Origin: Nocardia gamkensis NBRC 108242
Lineage (GTDB): Bacteria; Actinomycetota; Actinomycetes; Mycobacteriales; Mycobacteriaceae
DNA length: 64,000 nucleotides
Assembly: GCF_001612985.1 (NCBI RefSeq)
Contig: NZ_BDBM01000021.1
Location: 1 to 64,000 of the forward strand
Reading direction: 5' to 3'
Under the pieces are notes generated by a model. That model was given only the letters and a program-made list of their open reading frames with translations. It was not told the DNA's origin and did no database searches. A program made the position numbers and the translations under genes. Positions 1 through 9,684 of this stretch are shown piece by piece. Each line of letters starts with the position of its first letter. The first letter of the stretch is position 1.

Positions 1-316
1 GGGGCGCTACCCGCCCGGCCGGGGCTGTGCCGCGGCCCGAAGGAGAACCACCGCGCGGCGCGGGCCGCCGCCGCGATATGCCCCCGCATCCCCAGCCCAA
101 TGTGCGTTACCGCGAACGTGATTCGGGCCGCCCGGAACGGCGCAGGCCGGAGAACCTGTAGCCGGTCCGCACGGGTGAGAGGGCGCGCCTACCGCGCCTG
201 CGGACGTGGCGACCTCGCCACGACGCGGCTCGGTATCGGAGGTGTTGCTCATGCCGCATGCGCGCGAGAACCGAGGCGCGCGGACCGGAGCCGGCCCTGC
301 CGGGTGCGGACCGGCG
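1..316. other. no gene assigned
   Basis: The stretch beyond the 3' end of ispH to the window edge holds only open frames that look like shadows of G+C-rich DNA. No recognisable protein, RNA or repeat was found. Confidence 0.5.
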
Positions 317-1327
317 TCAGTGCCGGGCGTCGCGCAGTTCACGGGGAAGGGCGAAGACGAGGGTCTCGTTGGCCGTGGTGACCGGCTGGACCTCGCCGTA
401 GCCGTGCTCGGCCAGCATGTCCAGCACGCCGCGGACCAGGATCTCGGGCACCGAGGCCCCCGAGGTGATGCCGATCGTGCGAACGCCGTCGAGCCAGGCC
501 GGATCGACCTCGCGAGCGAAGTCCACCAGGTACGCGGCCTTGGCGCCCGCACCGAGCGCCACCTCCACCAGGCGCACCGAGTTCGACGAATTGCGCGAGC
601 CGACCACGATCACCAGGTCGCATTCCGGCGCCATCGCCTTCACCGCGACCTGGCGGTTCTGCGTGGCGTAGCAGATGTCGTCGCTGGGCGGGTCCTGCAG
701 GGCGGGGAAGCGCTCCCGCAGCCGCTGCACCGTCTCCATCGTCTCGTCCACGCTCAACGTGGTCTGCGAGAGCCAGATCACCTTCGACTCGTCGCGCACG
801 TTGACGTTGTCCACCGCGCCGGGCCCGTCGACCAATTGGACGTGCTCGGGCGCCTCACCCGCGGTGCCCTCGACCTCCTCGTGGCCCTCGTGACCGATCA
901 GCAGGATGTCGTAGTCGTCGCGGGCGAAGCGCTTCGCCTCCTGGTGCACCTTGGTGACCAGCGGACAGGTGGCGTCGATCGTGTGCAGACTGCGCGCGGC
1001 GGCCGAAGCGTGCACCGCGGGCGACACGCCGTGCGCGGAGAACACCACGACCGCGCCCTCGGGGACCTGGTCGGTCTCGTCAACGAAGATCACGCCGCGG
1101 TCGCGCAGCGTCTCCACCACGTGGCGGTTGTGCACGATCTCCTTGCGCACGTAGATCGGCGCGCCGTGCTTGTCCAGCGCCTTCTCGACGGTTTCGACCG
1201 CGCGGTCCACGCCGGCGCAGTACCCGCGTGGTTCCGCGAGCAGCACGCGTTTTCCGCCCTCGGCAAGGGCGTTTCCGACGCCTGCCGAGCGCGCGATTCC
1301 GACGTTCAAGGGAATGGCCGAAGACAT
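317..1327 (-). CDS. ispH: 4-hydroxy-3-methylbut-2-enyl diphosphate reductase
   Basis: Last enzyme of the MEP isoprenoid pathway. This cytosolic [4Fe-4S] enzyme reduces HMBPP to IPP and DMAPP. The 336-residue product is of normal family length. The first cluster cysteine lies in GYCAGVDRAV (C37), and the other two in DATCPLVTK and DICYATQNR. HNRHVV and GSRNSSNS, typical of IspH/LytB, are also present. I start at the ATG at 1327 rather than upstream, because a TATCCT box (1334-1339) sits six bases before it, a leaderless arrangement. The neighbouring divergent gene encodes a lipid-droplet protein followed by xseA-xseB, the same order I recall around M. tuberculosis Rv1110. Confidence 0.96.
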   Translation of the reverse strand: MSSAIPLNVGIARSAGVGNALAEGGKRVLLAEPRGYCAGVDRAVETVEKALDKHGAPIYVRKEIVHNRHVVETLRDRGVIFVDETDQVPEGAVVVFSAHGVSPAVHASAAARSLHTIDATCPLVTKVHQEAKRFARDDYDILLIGHEGHEEVEGTAGEAPEHVQLVDGPGAVDNVNVRDESKVIWLSQTTLSVDETMETVQRLRERFPALQDPPSDDICYATQNRQVAVKAMAPECDLVIVVGSRNSSNSVRLVEVALGAGAKAAYLVDFAREVDPAWLDGVRTIGITSGASVPEILVRGVLDMLAEHGYGEVQPVTTANETLVFALPRELRDARH

Positions 1328-1333
1328 GCCCAC

Positions 1334-1339
1334 AGGATA
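1334..1339 (-). promoter_or_regulatory. -10 box of ispH (leaderless)
   Basis: TATCCT on the minus strand ends six bases before the ispH ATG at 1327, which would place the transcript start at the start codon. Confidence 0.55.
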
Positions 1340-1623
1340 CGTGCGGACCGCGACCACGCCACGTCCGGGAGTTGCCCGTCACATCCGCGCCGGAGCCGGT
1401 GCGTACGGGCCGCGAACTGGGGCGGAGAGCCCGCCGTGGCCGAGTTGCCGACCCGCCGCGGCGAATGTCTCGGACACTCCCGCCGGGACCAGCGTTTATT
1501 CTCCGCGTTATGAGCACAGCGCCGCTCAATTCCCGCCGATCGGCCGCACGCCGCAACCGGCGAATATCGGAACCGGGCGCGCCCCTTCTTTGCATAGCAC
1601 ACCATTTCGGGCAGGCTAGGACC

Positions 1624-2286
1624 ATGTTTCGACCACCCTTTCTGGCCCGCGTCGCCGCCGGCGCCGCCGTATACGCCCTCGAGGAATCCCGCCGGCTACC
1701 CACGGCGGCAATGAATTTCCCGATCACGGCCATCAGTCAGGTACTGCAGACGACGATGCACGTCCAGCAGTTCGTCACCAGCCTGGCCCTGAAGGGCGAC
1801 GCGGTATTCGACCGGCTGTCCAACCACCCGGTCGAGCAGCCCGAGTGGGCCACCTTCGACGAGGACCTCACCGACGACCCGAGCCCCACCGCGCATCGCG
1901 GCAGTCGATTCGATCTCTTCACTGCCGACGATCCCGAACCGTTCCGCGCGAACGAGTCCTTCTCCGCGGACGACACCCGCGCCGAAGCGACCAACGGCCA
2001 TGTCGCCTCGGTGACGAGGATCGCCGAGGAGCCGGCCGGAGAATCGGAGCCGGGCAACTCGGAAACCGATCCCGAGCCTGCCGCGGAAGCGCCCGAGATC
2101 GCCGAACCGGAGGTCGCCGTCCGGTACGACTACGCCAACATGACCCTGGCCCAGCTGCGCGCCCGGCTGCGCCTGCTGACGATCGAAGACCTCACCGCGC
2201 TGCTGGAGTACGAGCAGCGCACCCGCGCCAGGGCGCCGTTCGTGACCATGCTCACGAACCGGATCGCCACTGTGCAGGCCCAGTGA
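1624..2286 (+). CDS. lipid droplet-associated protein (Rv1109c-like)
   Basis: A 220-residue protein between ispH and xseA. The N-terminus (MFRPPFLARVAAGAAVYALE) is amphipathic, followed by AMNFPITAISQVLQTTMHVQQ. The middle (about residues 65-155) is acidic and low in complexity. The C-terminal 50 residues (YDYANMTLAQLRARLRLLT) form a small helical domain. Proteins with this layout at this locus are annotated as lipid droplet-associated in Rhodococcus and Nocardia; that name comes from the family, not from a motif I can test. The ATG at 1624 is chosen because the homology-like sequence begins there and a CAGGCT box lies six bases upstream. Its stop overlaps the xseA start. Confidence 0.75.
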   Translation: MFRPPFLARVAAGAAVYALEESRRLPTAAMNFPITAISQVLQTTMHVQQFVTSLALKGDAVFDRLSNHPVEQPEWATFDEDLTDDPSPTAHRGSRFDLFTADDPEPFRANESFSADDTRAEATNGHVASVTRIAEEPAGESEPGNSETDPEPAAEAPEIAEPEVAVRYDYANMTLAQLRARLRLLTIEDLTALLEYEQRTRARAPFVTMLTNRIATVQAQ

Positions 2287-3605
2287 CCGAACCCCGGACT
2301 CCTTCGTCGCCGACGGCAAGCCGGGAGACCTCCGGCGGGCCCGCCGCCGCACCGGCCAACTCCGCCGAACACCCCTGGCCGGTGCGTTCGGTTTCCATGA
2401 AGGTCGCCCAGTGGATCGACCGGCTCGGCAGCATCTGGGTGGAGGGCCAGATCACCCAGATGAACCTCCGGCCGGGCACCCGCACCGCGTTCCTGGTGCT
2501 GCGGGACCCGTCCGCCGACATGTCGCTGTCGGTGACCTGCGATCCGGACCTCATTCGCAATTCCCCCATCCCCCTGCAAGAGGGCAGCCGGGTGGTCGTC
2601 TACGGCAAGCTCTCGTTCTTCACCGGTCGCGGCACGATCTCGTTGCGCGTCGCGGAGATTCGGCCGGTCGGCATCGGCGAGCTGCTGGCCCGCATCGAAC
2701 GGCTGAAGGCGCTGCTGGCCGCCGAGGGCCTGTTCGATCCCCGGCTCAAGCGCCCGATCCCGTTCCTGCCCGGGACGATCGGCCTCATCACCGGCCGCGC
2801 GAGCGCCGCGGAGCGCGACGTGCTGAGCGTCGCCCGCAACCGTTGGCCCGCGGTACGTTTCGAGATCCGCAACACAGCTGTGCAAGGACCCACCGCGGTC
2901 GCGCAGATGCTCACGGCGCTGGCCGAACTCGACCGGCATCCCGCCGTCGAGGTGATCGTGCTGGCGCGCGGCGGCGGCAGCGTGGAAGACCTGCTGCCGT
3001 TCTCCGACGAGGCGCTGTGCCGCGCCATCGTGGCCGCCACCACGCCGATCGTGAGCGCGATCGGCCACGAGCCGGACAACCCGCTCAGCGACTTGGTCGC
3101 CGATCTGCGCGCGGCCACCCCGACCGATGCCGCCAAGCGGATCGTCCCCGACGCCGCTGCCGAACTGGCCTGCATCCGCGAACTGCGCGAACGCACCGCC
3201 GCCGCGCTGCGCGGCTGGGTGGACCGGGAGACCAGGGCGCTCGCCCAACTGCGGTCGAGGCCCGTGCTGGCCGACCCGCTGCGCGAGATCGATCGCCGTC
3301 AGGAAGAGGTCGAACGCCTGCGCGCGGCCGCGCACCGCTCGGCCGAACAGCTGATCCGCACCGAATCCACGGCCACCCGGCACCTGCGCGAGAAACTCAC
3401 CGCCGTCGGCCCCGCCGCGACGCTGGCCCGTGGCTACGCTGTCGTACAGCGCGTCACCGGCCGGGAACGGGAGGTGGTGCGCTCGATCGAGGACGCGCCC
3501 GCGGGCAGCCAGTTGCGCATCCGGGTGGCCGACGGGGCCGTCACGGCCGCCGCGCTCGGCGCCCAGGCGCTCGGCGCGAAGCACACCGACACAGGGAGGA
3601 ACTGA
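2283..3605 (+). CDS. xseA: exodeoxyribonuclease VII large subunit
   Basis: Catalytic subunit of exonuclease VII, which degrades single-stranded DNA from either end to short oligonucleotides. The 440-residue product has an N-terminal OB fold (residues about 30-130, WVEGQITQMNLRPG). The XseA catalytic region follows, with ITGRASAAERDVL, VIVLARGGGSVEDLLPF and SAIGHEPD. A long helical C-terminal part precedes the final beta segment (LARGYAVVQRVTG). The GTG start at 2283 overlaps the stop of the upstream gene, and xseB follows after two bases, so all are probably cotranscribed. One point to check is DNPLSD after GHEPD, where many family members read DTPLAD. Confidence 0.95.
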   Translation: MTEPRTPSSPTASRETSGGPAAAPANSAEHPWPVRSVSMKVAQWIDRLGSIWVEGQITQMNLRPGTRTAFLVLRDPSADMSLSVTCDPDLIRNSPIPLQEGSRVVVYGKLSFFTGRGTISLRVAEIRPVGIGELLARIERLKALLAAEGLFDPRLKRPIPFLPGTIGLITGRASAAERDVLSVARNRWPAVRFEIRNTAVQGPTAVAQMLTALAELDRHPAVEVIVLARGGGSVEDLLPFSDEALCRAIVAATTPIVSAIGHEPDNPLSDLVADLRAATPTDAAKRIVPDAAAELACIRELRERTAAALRGWVDRETRALAQLRSRPVLADPLREIDRRQEEVERLRAAAHRSAEQLIRTESTATRHLREKLTAVGPAATLARGYAVVQRVTGREREVVRSIEDAPAGSQLRIRVADGAVTAAALGAQALGAKHTDTGRN

Positions 3606-3607
3606 CC

Positions 3608-3883
3608 TTGGCCGAGTCCGGCAAGTCCACGGGCGAGAACGGGACGGGAGCCGATCCGGCCGACGACGCGGCCGAGATCGCCGGTTTCGGTTACGAACGC
3701 GCCCGGGACGAACTCGTCAACGTCGTGAAGATCCTCGAACAGGGCGGCCTCGACCTGGACGAATCCCTGGCCCTGTGGGAACGCGGCGAGGCGCTGGCCA
3801 CCCGCTGCGAAGAGCACCTGGCGGGCGCGCGCAAGCGCGTCGAGGACGCGCTGCACCGCACCGACCTGGAGCGGCAGGAATGA
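3608..3883 (+). CDS. xseB: exodeoxyribonuclease VII small subunit
   Basis: Small accessory subunit that packs against the helical arm of XseA. The 91-residue product carries the family core FGYERARDELVNVVKILEQG followed by LDESLALWERGEALA, a two-helix hairpin. The N-terminal 25 residues are a charged extension. The start is TTG at 3608, two bases after the xseA stop and preceded by the purine-rich AGGGAGGA inside the xseA end. Its stop overlaps the ATG of the next gene by four bases. Confidence 0.93.
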   Translation: MAESGKSTGENGTGADPADDAAEIAGFGYERARDELVNVVKILEQGGLDLDESLALWERGEALATRCEEHLAGARKRVEDALHRTDLERQE

Positions 3884-4224
3884 CCATCCGCCGCGCCACA
3901 CCCGACATCCGCACCACCGACCTGGCCGCGAGCCGGGATTTCTACCGGCTGCTCGGCTTCCAGGAGGCGATGGACCTGGGCTGGGTGGTGACCATGGCCT
4001 CACCGTCCAACCCGACCGCCCAGGTCCTGCTCGTAGGTCCCGACGCCGAGCGACTCCAGCCCGACATGAGCGTGGAGGTCGACGACGTCGACGCCGTACA
4101 CGCCGAGGTGCTCGCCGCGGGCGCCGACATCGTCTACCCCCTGCGCGACGAGCCGTGGGGCGTGCGGCGCTTCTTCGTCCGCGACCCGAGCGGGACCATC
4201 GTCAATGTGGTGAGCCACCGCTGA
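3880..4224 (+). CDS. VOC (glyoxalase/bleomycin resistance fold) family protein
   Basis: A 114-residue single-domain vicinal-oxygen-chelate protein. It shows the paired beta-alpha-beta pattern: PDIRTTDLAASRDFYRLLGF at the N-terminus, and the second half ending FFVRDPSGTIVNVVSH. Members bind a metal and act on small substrates, or bind drugs; no substrate can be deduced here. The ATG overlaps the xseB stop (ATGA), so it is translationally coupled to exonuclease VII, although a functional link is not established. Confidence 0.82.
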   Translation: MTIRRATPDIRTTDLAASRDFYRLLGFQEAMDLGWVVTMASPSNPTAQVLLVGPDAERLQPDMSVEVDDVDAVHAEVLAAGADIVYPLRDEPWGVRRFFVRDPSGTIVNVVSHR

Positions 4225-4245
4225 CGACGGTCCCGTGGACCGCGC

Positions 4246-4755
4246 TTACCCGGCCGCTACCCGGAACCGCGCGACACCGTCAGCGCTGCTCACCTGCTCG
4301 AATCCGGCTTTCTCCAGCACACGCACGGACGGCGGATTGGACAACTCCACGTCGGCGCGCACCACGCGGACGCCCGGCGCGGTGAACGCGTGCGCCGTCA
4401 GCGCGGCAGTGGCCTCGGTCGCGTAACCACGACCGCGCCGCGAGGCGACGATGCCGTACCCGATCTCCAGCTCACCGTCGGCGGGCGGCCAGAACAGCCC
4501 GATCGATCCGACGACGAGCCCACTCGATCGTTCGACGATCAGCCGGTGCCCGAAGGATCCGAGCCAGTCCGAATGCTCGGCGAGCAGGCCTGCGATGACG
4601 CGATCGCCCTCGGCAGGGAAATCCGCCGCCCACGCGGCCCGACGCTGGTCGTCGAGCACGGCGGCCGCCGCATCGACGGTCCACAACCGCAGGATCAGGC
4701 GTTCGGTGAGCAGATCGGAGGAAAGGAAAACAGACACGTGACACTCCTGGGTCAT
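4246..4755 (-). CDS. GNAT family N-acetyltransferase
   Basis: A 169-residue acetyl-CoA-dependent acetyltransferase of the RimJ/RimL type. The signature LLTERLILRLW is near the N-terminus. The acetyl-CoA pyrophosphate-binding segment reads YGIVASRRGRGYATEAT, and the C-terminal segment NPPSVRVLEKAGFE is typical of motif B. The ATG at 4755 (MTQECHVSVFLSS) is chosen over an upstream one because the family alignment starts there. The substrate is unknown. It converges with the VOC gene, with 21 bases between the stops. Confidence 0.85.
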   Translation of the reverse strand: MTQECHVSVFLSSDLLTERLILRLWTVDAAAAVLDDQRRAAWAADFPAEGDRVIAGLLAEHSDWLGSFGHRLIVERSSGLVVGSIGLFWPPADGELEIGYGIVASRRGRGYATEATAALTAHAFTAPGVRVVRADVELSNPPSVRVLEKAGFEQVSSADGVARFRVAAG

Positions 4756-4936
4756 CGAGAAGAGACCGGTTCGCGTCGACGCGTCTGCGAAAGAATCAGG
4801 GGCGCGCGAACCGGCGAAGGGCATGCGGAATACAGCTGGGGGGCAGCCATATTCATCGACCTCCGAGATCCGGTTCGGCACGTGACTCGCACCGCGGTGA
4901 ACTCAACGGGCGCGCACGGCGGAAGGCAAGCGTGTA

Positions 4937-5503
4937 TCAGGGCTTCAGTGGTTGCGCCGCGGCGATCGCCTGGGCGAGCGTGGTGAACGCCGCCTGGTTG
5001 CCCGCGCCGGTGATCAGCACGCGGGACTGCCCGAGATCGGTGATCCACGCGGTCTCCGAGCCCTGCTCGGCGTAGACGATCCACTTCTGCGCGCCGACCT
5101 GCTCGGTACCGCTGGCGTACCGGGACCCGAGCACGAACCGGGCCAGCGCCTCCTCGGTCGCGTTGCTCTGGCTGAAACGCATGTAGGTGCCCTGCGGCGT
5201 GATGTAGCCGACCGTGCTGACCGGTCCGCCGCCATTGCCGCCGATGGACTCGCGGCTGCCGGAATTCGGCGTCCATTCCGCGGGCAGGTCCGGGTTGCGG
5301 ATCGGGAACGGCAGGGATCGAGCGTCGGCGGTGAGCGCCGCCCGCGCGTCGAAGTGCGGGATCTGCCCCTGCGTCGGACCGTTCGCCGCGAAACTGCACT
5401 GGCTGGCCAGGCCCGCGAAAACCAGCGCGATCAACACCAACGGGATCAGGGACCAGAACAGATCCCGGTAGTCGTTCAGGATGCGTGGCTTTTGGTACGA
5501 CAC
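4937..5503 (-). CDS. DUF4245 domain-containing membrane-anchored protein
   Basis: A 188-residue protein with one membrane segment near the N-terminus (about residues 15-35, LFWSLIPLVLIALVFAGLAS), then an exported domain with GYITPQGTYMRFSQSNATEE and SETAWITDLGQSRVLITG. This matches the DUF4245 family of actinobacteria; its function is not known. It is divergent from glpX, as I recall for Rv1100/Rv1099c. The GTG start at 5503 is supported by a GATACT box ending six bases upstream (5510-5515). Confidence 0.82.
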   Translation of the reverse strand: MSYQKPRILNDYRDLFWSLIPLVLIALVFAGLASQCSFAANGPTQGQIPHFDARAALTADARSLPFPIRNPDLPAEWTPNSGSRESIGGNGGGPVSTVGYITPQGTYMRFSQSNATEEALARFVLGSRYASGTEQVGAQKWIVYAEQGSETAWITDLGQSRVLITGAGNQAAFTTLAQAIAAAQPLKP

Positions 5504-5633
5504 GCTCCCAGTATCCACTCGGACGGCGCCGCCGCCCCGCGCACCCCGACGCCGCCGAGCAGGGGTGTACGCCCGTGCCACATCGAATGAGACAATTGAC
5601 CGGTACGTACCGACGCACAGGAGGCACCCCGCA

Positions 5634-6677
5634 ATGACGGCAACTTCTCCCACACCTAGCCGCCGCGAGGCGCCCGACCGCAACCTCGCACTCGAGCTGG
5701 TCCGCGTGACCGAGGCCGGGGCGATGGCCGCGGGCCGGTGGGTCGGACGCGGCGACAAGGAGGGGGGCGACGGCGCCGCCGTCGACGCCATGCGGCAGCT
5801 GGTCAGCTCGGTGTCCATGCGCGGCATCGTCGTCATCGGCGAGGGCGAGAAGGACGAGGCGCCCATGCTGTACAACGGCGAGGCCGTCGGCGACGGCACC
5901 GGCCCCGAAGTGGACTTCGCGGTGGATCCCATCGACGGCACCACGCTGATGTCCAAGGGCGTTCCCGGCGCGATCTCGGTGCTCGCGGTCGCCGAGCGTG
6001 GCGCCATGTTCGATCCGTCCGCCGTGTTCTACATGCACAAGATCGCCGTCGGCCCTGATGCCGCCGATGTGATCGATATCTCGGCCCCGATCGGCGAGAA
6101 CATCAGCCGGGTCGCCAAGGCCAAGAACTCCTCGAAGTCCGACCTCACCGTCTGCATCCTGGACCGTCCCCGGCACGCCGAGCTGATCCAGCAGGTGCGT
6201 GACGCGGGCGCCCGCATCCGCCTGATCTCCGACGGCGACGTCGCGGGCGCGATCGCGGCCGCCCGCCCGGAATCCGGCACCGACATCCTGGTCGGCATCG
6301 GCGGCACGCCCGAGGGCATCATCGCCGCCGCCGCGATCCGCTGTATGGGCGGTGAATTGCAGGGCATGCTCGCGCCGAAGGACGACGAGGAGCGGCAGAA
6401 AGCCATCGACGCGGGCCACGACCTCGACCGTGTGCTCACCACCGAGGACCTCGTCTCAGGTGAGAACGTCTTCTTCTGCGCCACCGGCGTCACCGACGGC
6501 GACCTGCTGCGCGGCGTGCGCTACTACGGCGGCGGCGCCTCCACCCAGTCGATCGTGATGCGCTCGAAGTCCGGCACGGTCCGCATGATCGACGCCTACC
6601 ACCGCCTGACCAAGCTGCGCGAATACTCCTCGGTCGATTTCATCGGCGACGAACACGCGGTCCCGCCGCTGCCGTGA
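5634..6677 (+). CDS. glpX: class II fructose-1,6-bisphosphatase
   Basis: Cytosolic gluconeogenic enzyme that hydrolyses fructose 1,6-bisphosphate to fructose 6-phosphate with Mg or Mn. The 347-residue product has the metal and substrate motifs GEGEKDEAPMLYNGE, DPIDGTTLMSKG and GIGGTPEGIIAAAAIRC of the GlpX type. In mycobacteria GlpX is the main FBPase, and the same may hold here because no class I enzyme is visible in the window. The ATG at 5634 follows a good ribosome-binding site, CAGGAGGC (5619-5626). A hairpin and a long inverted repeat lie immediately downstream. Confidence 0.95.
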   Translation: MTATSPTPSRREAPDRNLALELVRVTEAGAMAAGRWVGRGDKEGGDGAAVDAMRQLVSSVSMRGIVVIGEGEKDEAPMLYNGEAVGDGTGPEVDFAVDPIDGTTLMSKGVPGAISVLAVAERGAMFDPSAVFYMHKIAVGPDAADVIDISAPIGENISRVAKAKNSSKSDLTVCILDRPRHAELIQQVRDAGARIRLISDGDVAGAIAAARPESGTDILVGIGGTPEGIIAAAAIRCMGGELQGMLAPKDDEERQKAIDAGHDLDRVLTTEDLVSGENVFFCATGVTDGDLLRGVRYYGGGASTQSIVMRSKSGTVRMIDAYHRLTKLREYSSVDFIGDEHAVPPLP

Positions 6678-6683
6678 TATTCG

Positions 6684-6702
6684 GCCGCGACTTCGTCGCG
6701 GC
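6684..6702 (+). terminator. hairpin after glpX
   Basis: A perfect 8-bp stem (GCCGCGAC/GTCGCGGC) with a TTC loop starts seven bases after the glpX stop. There is no T-tract, as is usual for high-G+C terminators. Part of the same sequence recurs in the loop of the larger inverted repeat downstream. Confidence 0.5.
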
Positions 6703-6704
6703 GT

Positions 6705-6799
6705 GTTCGCGGCCCCTTTGTGGCTCGCGTTCGCGCGACCACCGCTGGCGACTTCGTCGCGGACGCGGTGGCCGCGCGAACGCGAGCCGGGCCGCGAAC
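6705..6799. repeat. long nested inverted repeat
   Basis: The left arms 6705-6715 and 6722-6745 are complementary to 6789-6799 and 6765-6788. One base differs, and six unpaired bases (6716-6721) lie between the two left segments. The central loop contains its own 5-bp hairpin (6748-6760). The total folded element is 95 nt. A further 10-bp inverted pair (6796-6805 with 6880-6889) extends it. No convincing gene occupies 6678-7143. Confidence 0.8.
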
Positions 6800-7130
6800 G
6801 GCGCATGCTCGGTCTCGCTTCGCTCGAAACCGGGAGCTGGGGTCAGTGGTTCCGCAATGTGGGGGACCGCGCCCCGAAGTGCGCCGTTCATGGTGCCTCG
6901 GTCGCTTTCCACCGTGGCGCGCCGTGGCGCCCGGTGGCCGGATGGTGCGGCTTTCCGCAGCGATAGTGCGGCAGACCCGGGTCGAGGCGGATGCAACTTC
7001 ATGCTCGGCCGCCGCCACCCGGGGGCCGTGTGGCACCCACCGAGCGAACGGCTCGTATTCCCCGGCGCATGCCTGCCGAGGTGTGCGAATGACCTCAGGC
7101 GTGGCTGCCCCACGGGCAGCGGCCGCGGCA

Positions 7131-7136
7131 TAGGGT
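7131..7136 (+). promoter_or_regulatory. -10 box of fumC (leaderless)
   Basis: TAGGGT followed by seven bases and the fumC ATG at 7144; no ribosome-binding site intervenes. Confidence 0.55.
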
Positions 7137-7143
7137 CGGGACC

Positions 7144-8547
<1,404 letters not shown>

Positions 8548-8581
8548 CGGAACCGGCCTGGTCGCCGCGACGGCGCGGACA

Positions 8582-8625
8582 CGAACGCCACCTCGGAAGC
8601 CGGGGGTTTGCCGAGGTGGCGTTCG
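8582..8625. terminator. terminator between fumC and the desaturase gene
   Basis: A perfect 15-bp stem (8582-8596 with 8611-8625) and a 14-nt loop lie between two convergent genes. It could serve both strands. Confidence 0.75.
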
Positions 8626-8704
8626 ACTGAAACGTGTCGAAACTCTGACCGGGCGACCCGACCGCGACACGCGGGACGGAGCGCCGGGATCCGACGACGG
8701 CGGG

Positions 8705-9562
8705 TCAGTCGCGCAGGCGCGAGAGTTCCTCGCGCGCCAGCTCGCCGTCCGGGCCCAGGTCGGTGCGGGTGAAGATGTTCCACCGCCGCAGCAACGGGGC
8801 GAAGACCAGCTCGTCCTCCTTGGCGCGGTCGTAGATGCCCGCCTCGGCGAGCACCTCGTCGCTGCTGCGGCCGTTCGGCAGCGCCACCGTGGGGACCTCG
8901 AAACCGGCGACCCGGTCGGCGATGGCCCGCACGGTCTGGTCGGGCGCCAGATCCAGGGCGGCGGCGACCAGGTCGGCGAAGAACACCGATTGCAGTTCGT
9001 CGTCCAGCGCGATGCGCTCGGCGATGGCGGTGACCAGGGGGTTCTCGCCGAGCGCCGCGGTGTTGCGATGCCGGACCGCGCTGGCGGCCTCCTCGAACGC
9101 GCAGTTCGCCAGCACGTCCAGCAAGTGCATCGCCGGGCGGCGGAAGCCCTTGGTCATGTGATCCATGCGCAACCGCTCCAGTTCAACCGGGTCGACGGCC
9201 CTGGTCACCATGAGGTAGTTGCGAATGGTGATCTCGTGGCGGTTCTCCTCGGCCGTCCAGCGGCCGACCCAGCGCCACCACGCGCCGGTGCGCAGGTACT
9301 TGCCGATCTCCCGGTGGTAGGAGGGCAGGTTGTCGGCGATCAGCACCGAGACGGTCAGCGCCAGCTTGGCGGTTTCGCTGAGCTCGGACTGTTCCGGCGC
9401 CCAGTCGGTACCGCCGAGGAAGGCGAAGTTGCGGCCGTCGTCCCACGGGACGAGGTCGTGTGGCTGCCACCCGTCGGCGACATCGATGTGCTTACGCAGC
9501 AGCAGTTCTACGTCCACCGCGAGCGATTCCAGCAATTCGCGATCGGTCAGGAGAGTTTGCAC
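8705..9562 (-). CDS. desA2: acyl-ACP desaturase-family protein (DesA2-like)
   Basis: A ferritin-like protein of the soluble acyl-ACP desaturase family, 285 residues. The first half of the di-iron site is intact, with TAEENRHE (residues 104-110) and E158 in CAFEEAAS. The second half, normally DExRHE, reads DDELQS (187-192), so a glutamate is replaced by aspartate and the histidine by glutamine. The flanking helices (TGAWWRW, APDQT) otherwise align well with plant desaturases. M. tuberculosis DesA2 (Rv1094) sits at the same locus. Whether this protein desaturates acyl chains or has another role is open. The GTG start at 9562 follows a TAGGTT box by six bases. Confidence 0.87.
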   Translation of the reverse strand: MQTLLTDRELLESLAVDVELLLRKHIDVADGWQPHDLVPWDDGRNFAFLGGTDWAPEQSELSETAKLALTVSVLIADNLPSYHREIGKYLRTGAWWRWVGRWTAEENRHEITIRNYLMVTRAVDPVELERLRMDHMTKGFRRPAMHLLDVLANCAFEEAASAVRHRNTAALGENPLVTAIAERIALDDELQSVFFADLVAAALDLAPDQTVRAIADRVAGFEVPTVALPNGRSSDEVLAEAGIYDRAKEDELVFAPLLRRWNIFTRTDLGPDGELAREELSRLRD

Positions 9563-9568
9563 CGAGAT

Positions 9569-9574
9569 AACCTA
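9569..9574 (-). promoter_or_regulatory. -10 box of the desaturase gene (leaderless)
   Basis: TAGGTT on the minus strand ends six bases before the GTG at 9562. Confidence 0.5.
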
Positions 9575-9684
9575 GCGGCTTGGCCCGCGTAGCGGGGGCG
9601 GATGGATGGGATTCACAGGTAACCGGGACCGGAGGCACGGCAACCGAGACCGCACCGCGATCCCGGACGCCGTACATCTGGTTC

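Noticed and set aside
206..1513. Long plus-strand open frame opposite ispH
   Set aside because: It is His/Arg/Asp-rich and antisense to a clear gene, a typical G+C shadow.
4752..6419. 555-codon minus-strand frame spanning the DUF4245 gene and glpX
   Set aside because: It lies antisense to glpX and out of frame with DUF4245, with shadow composition.
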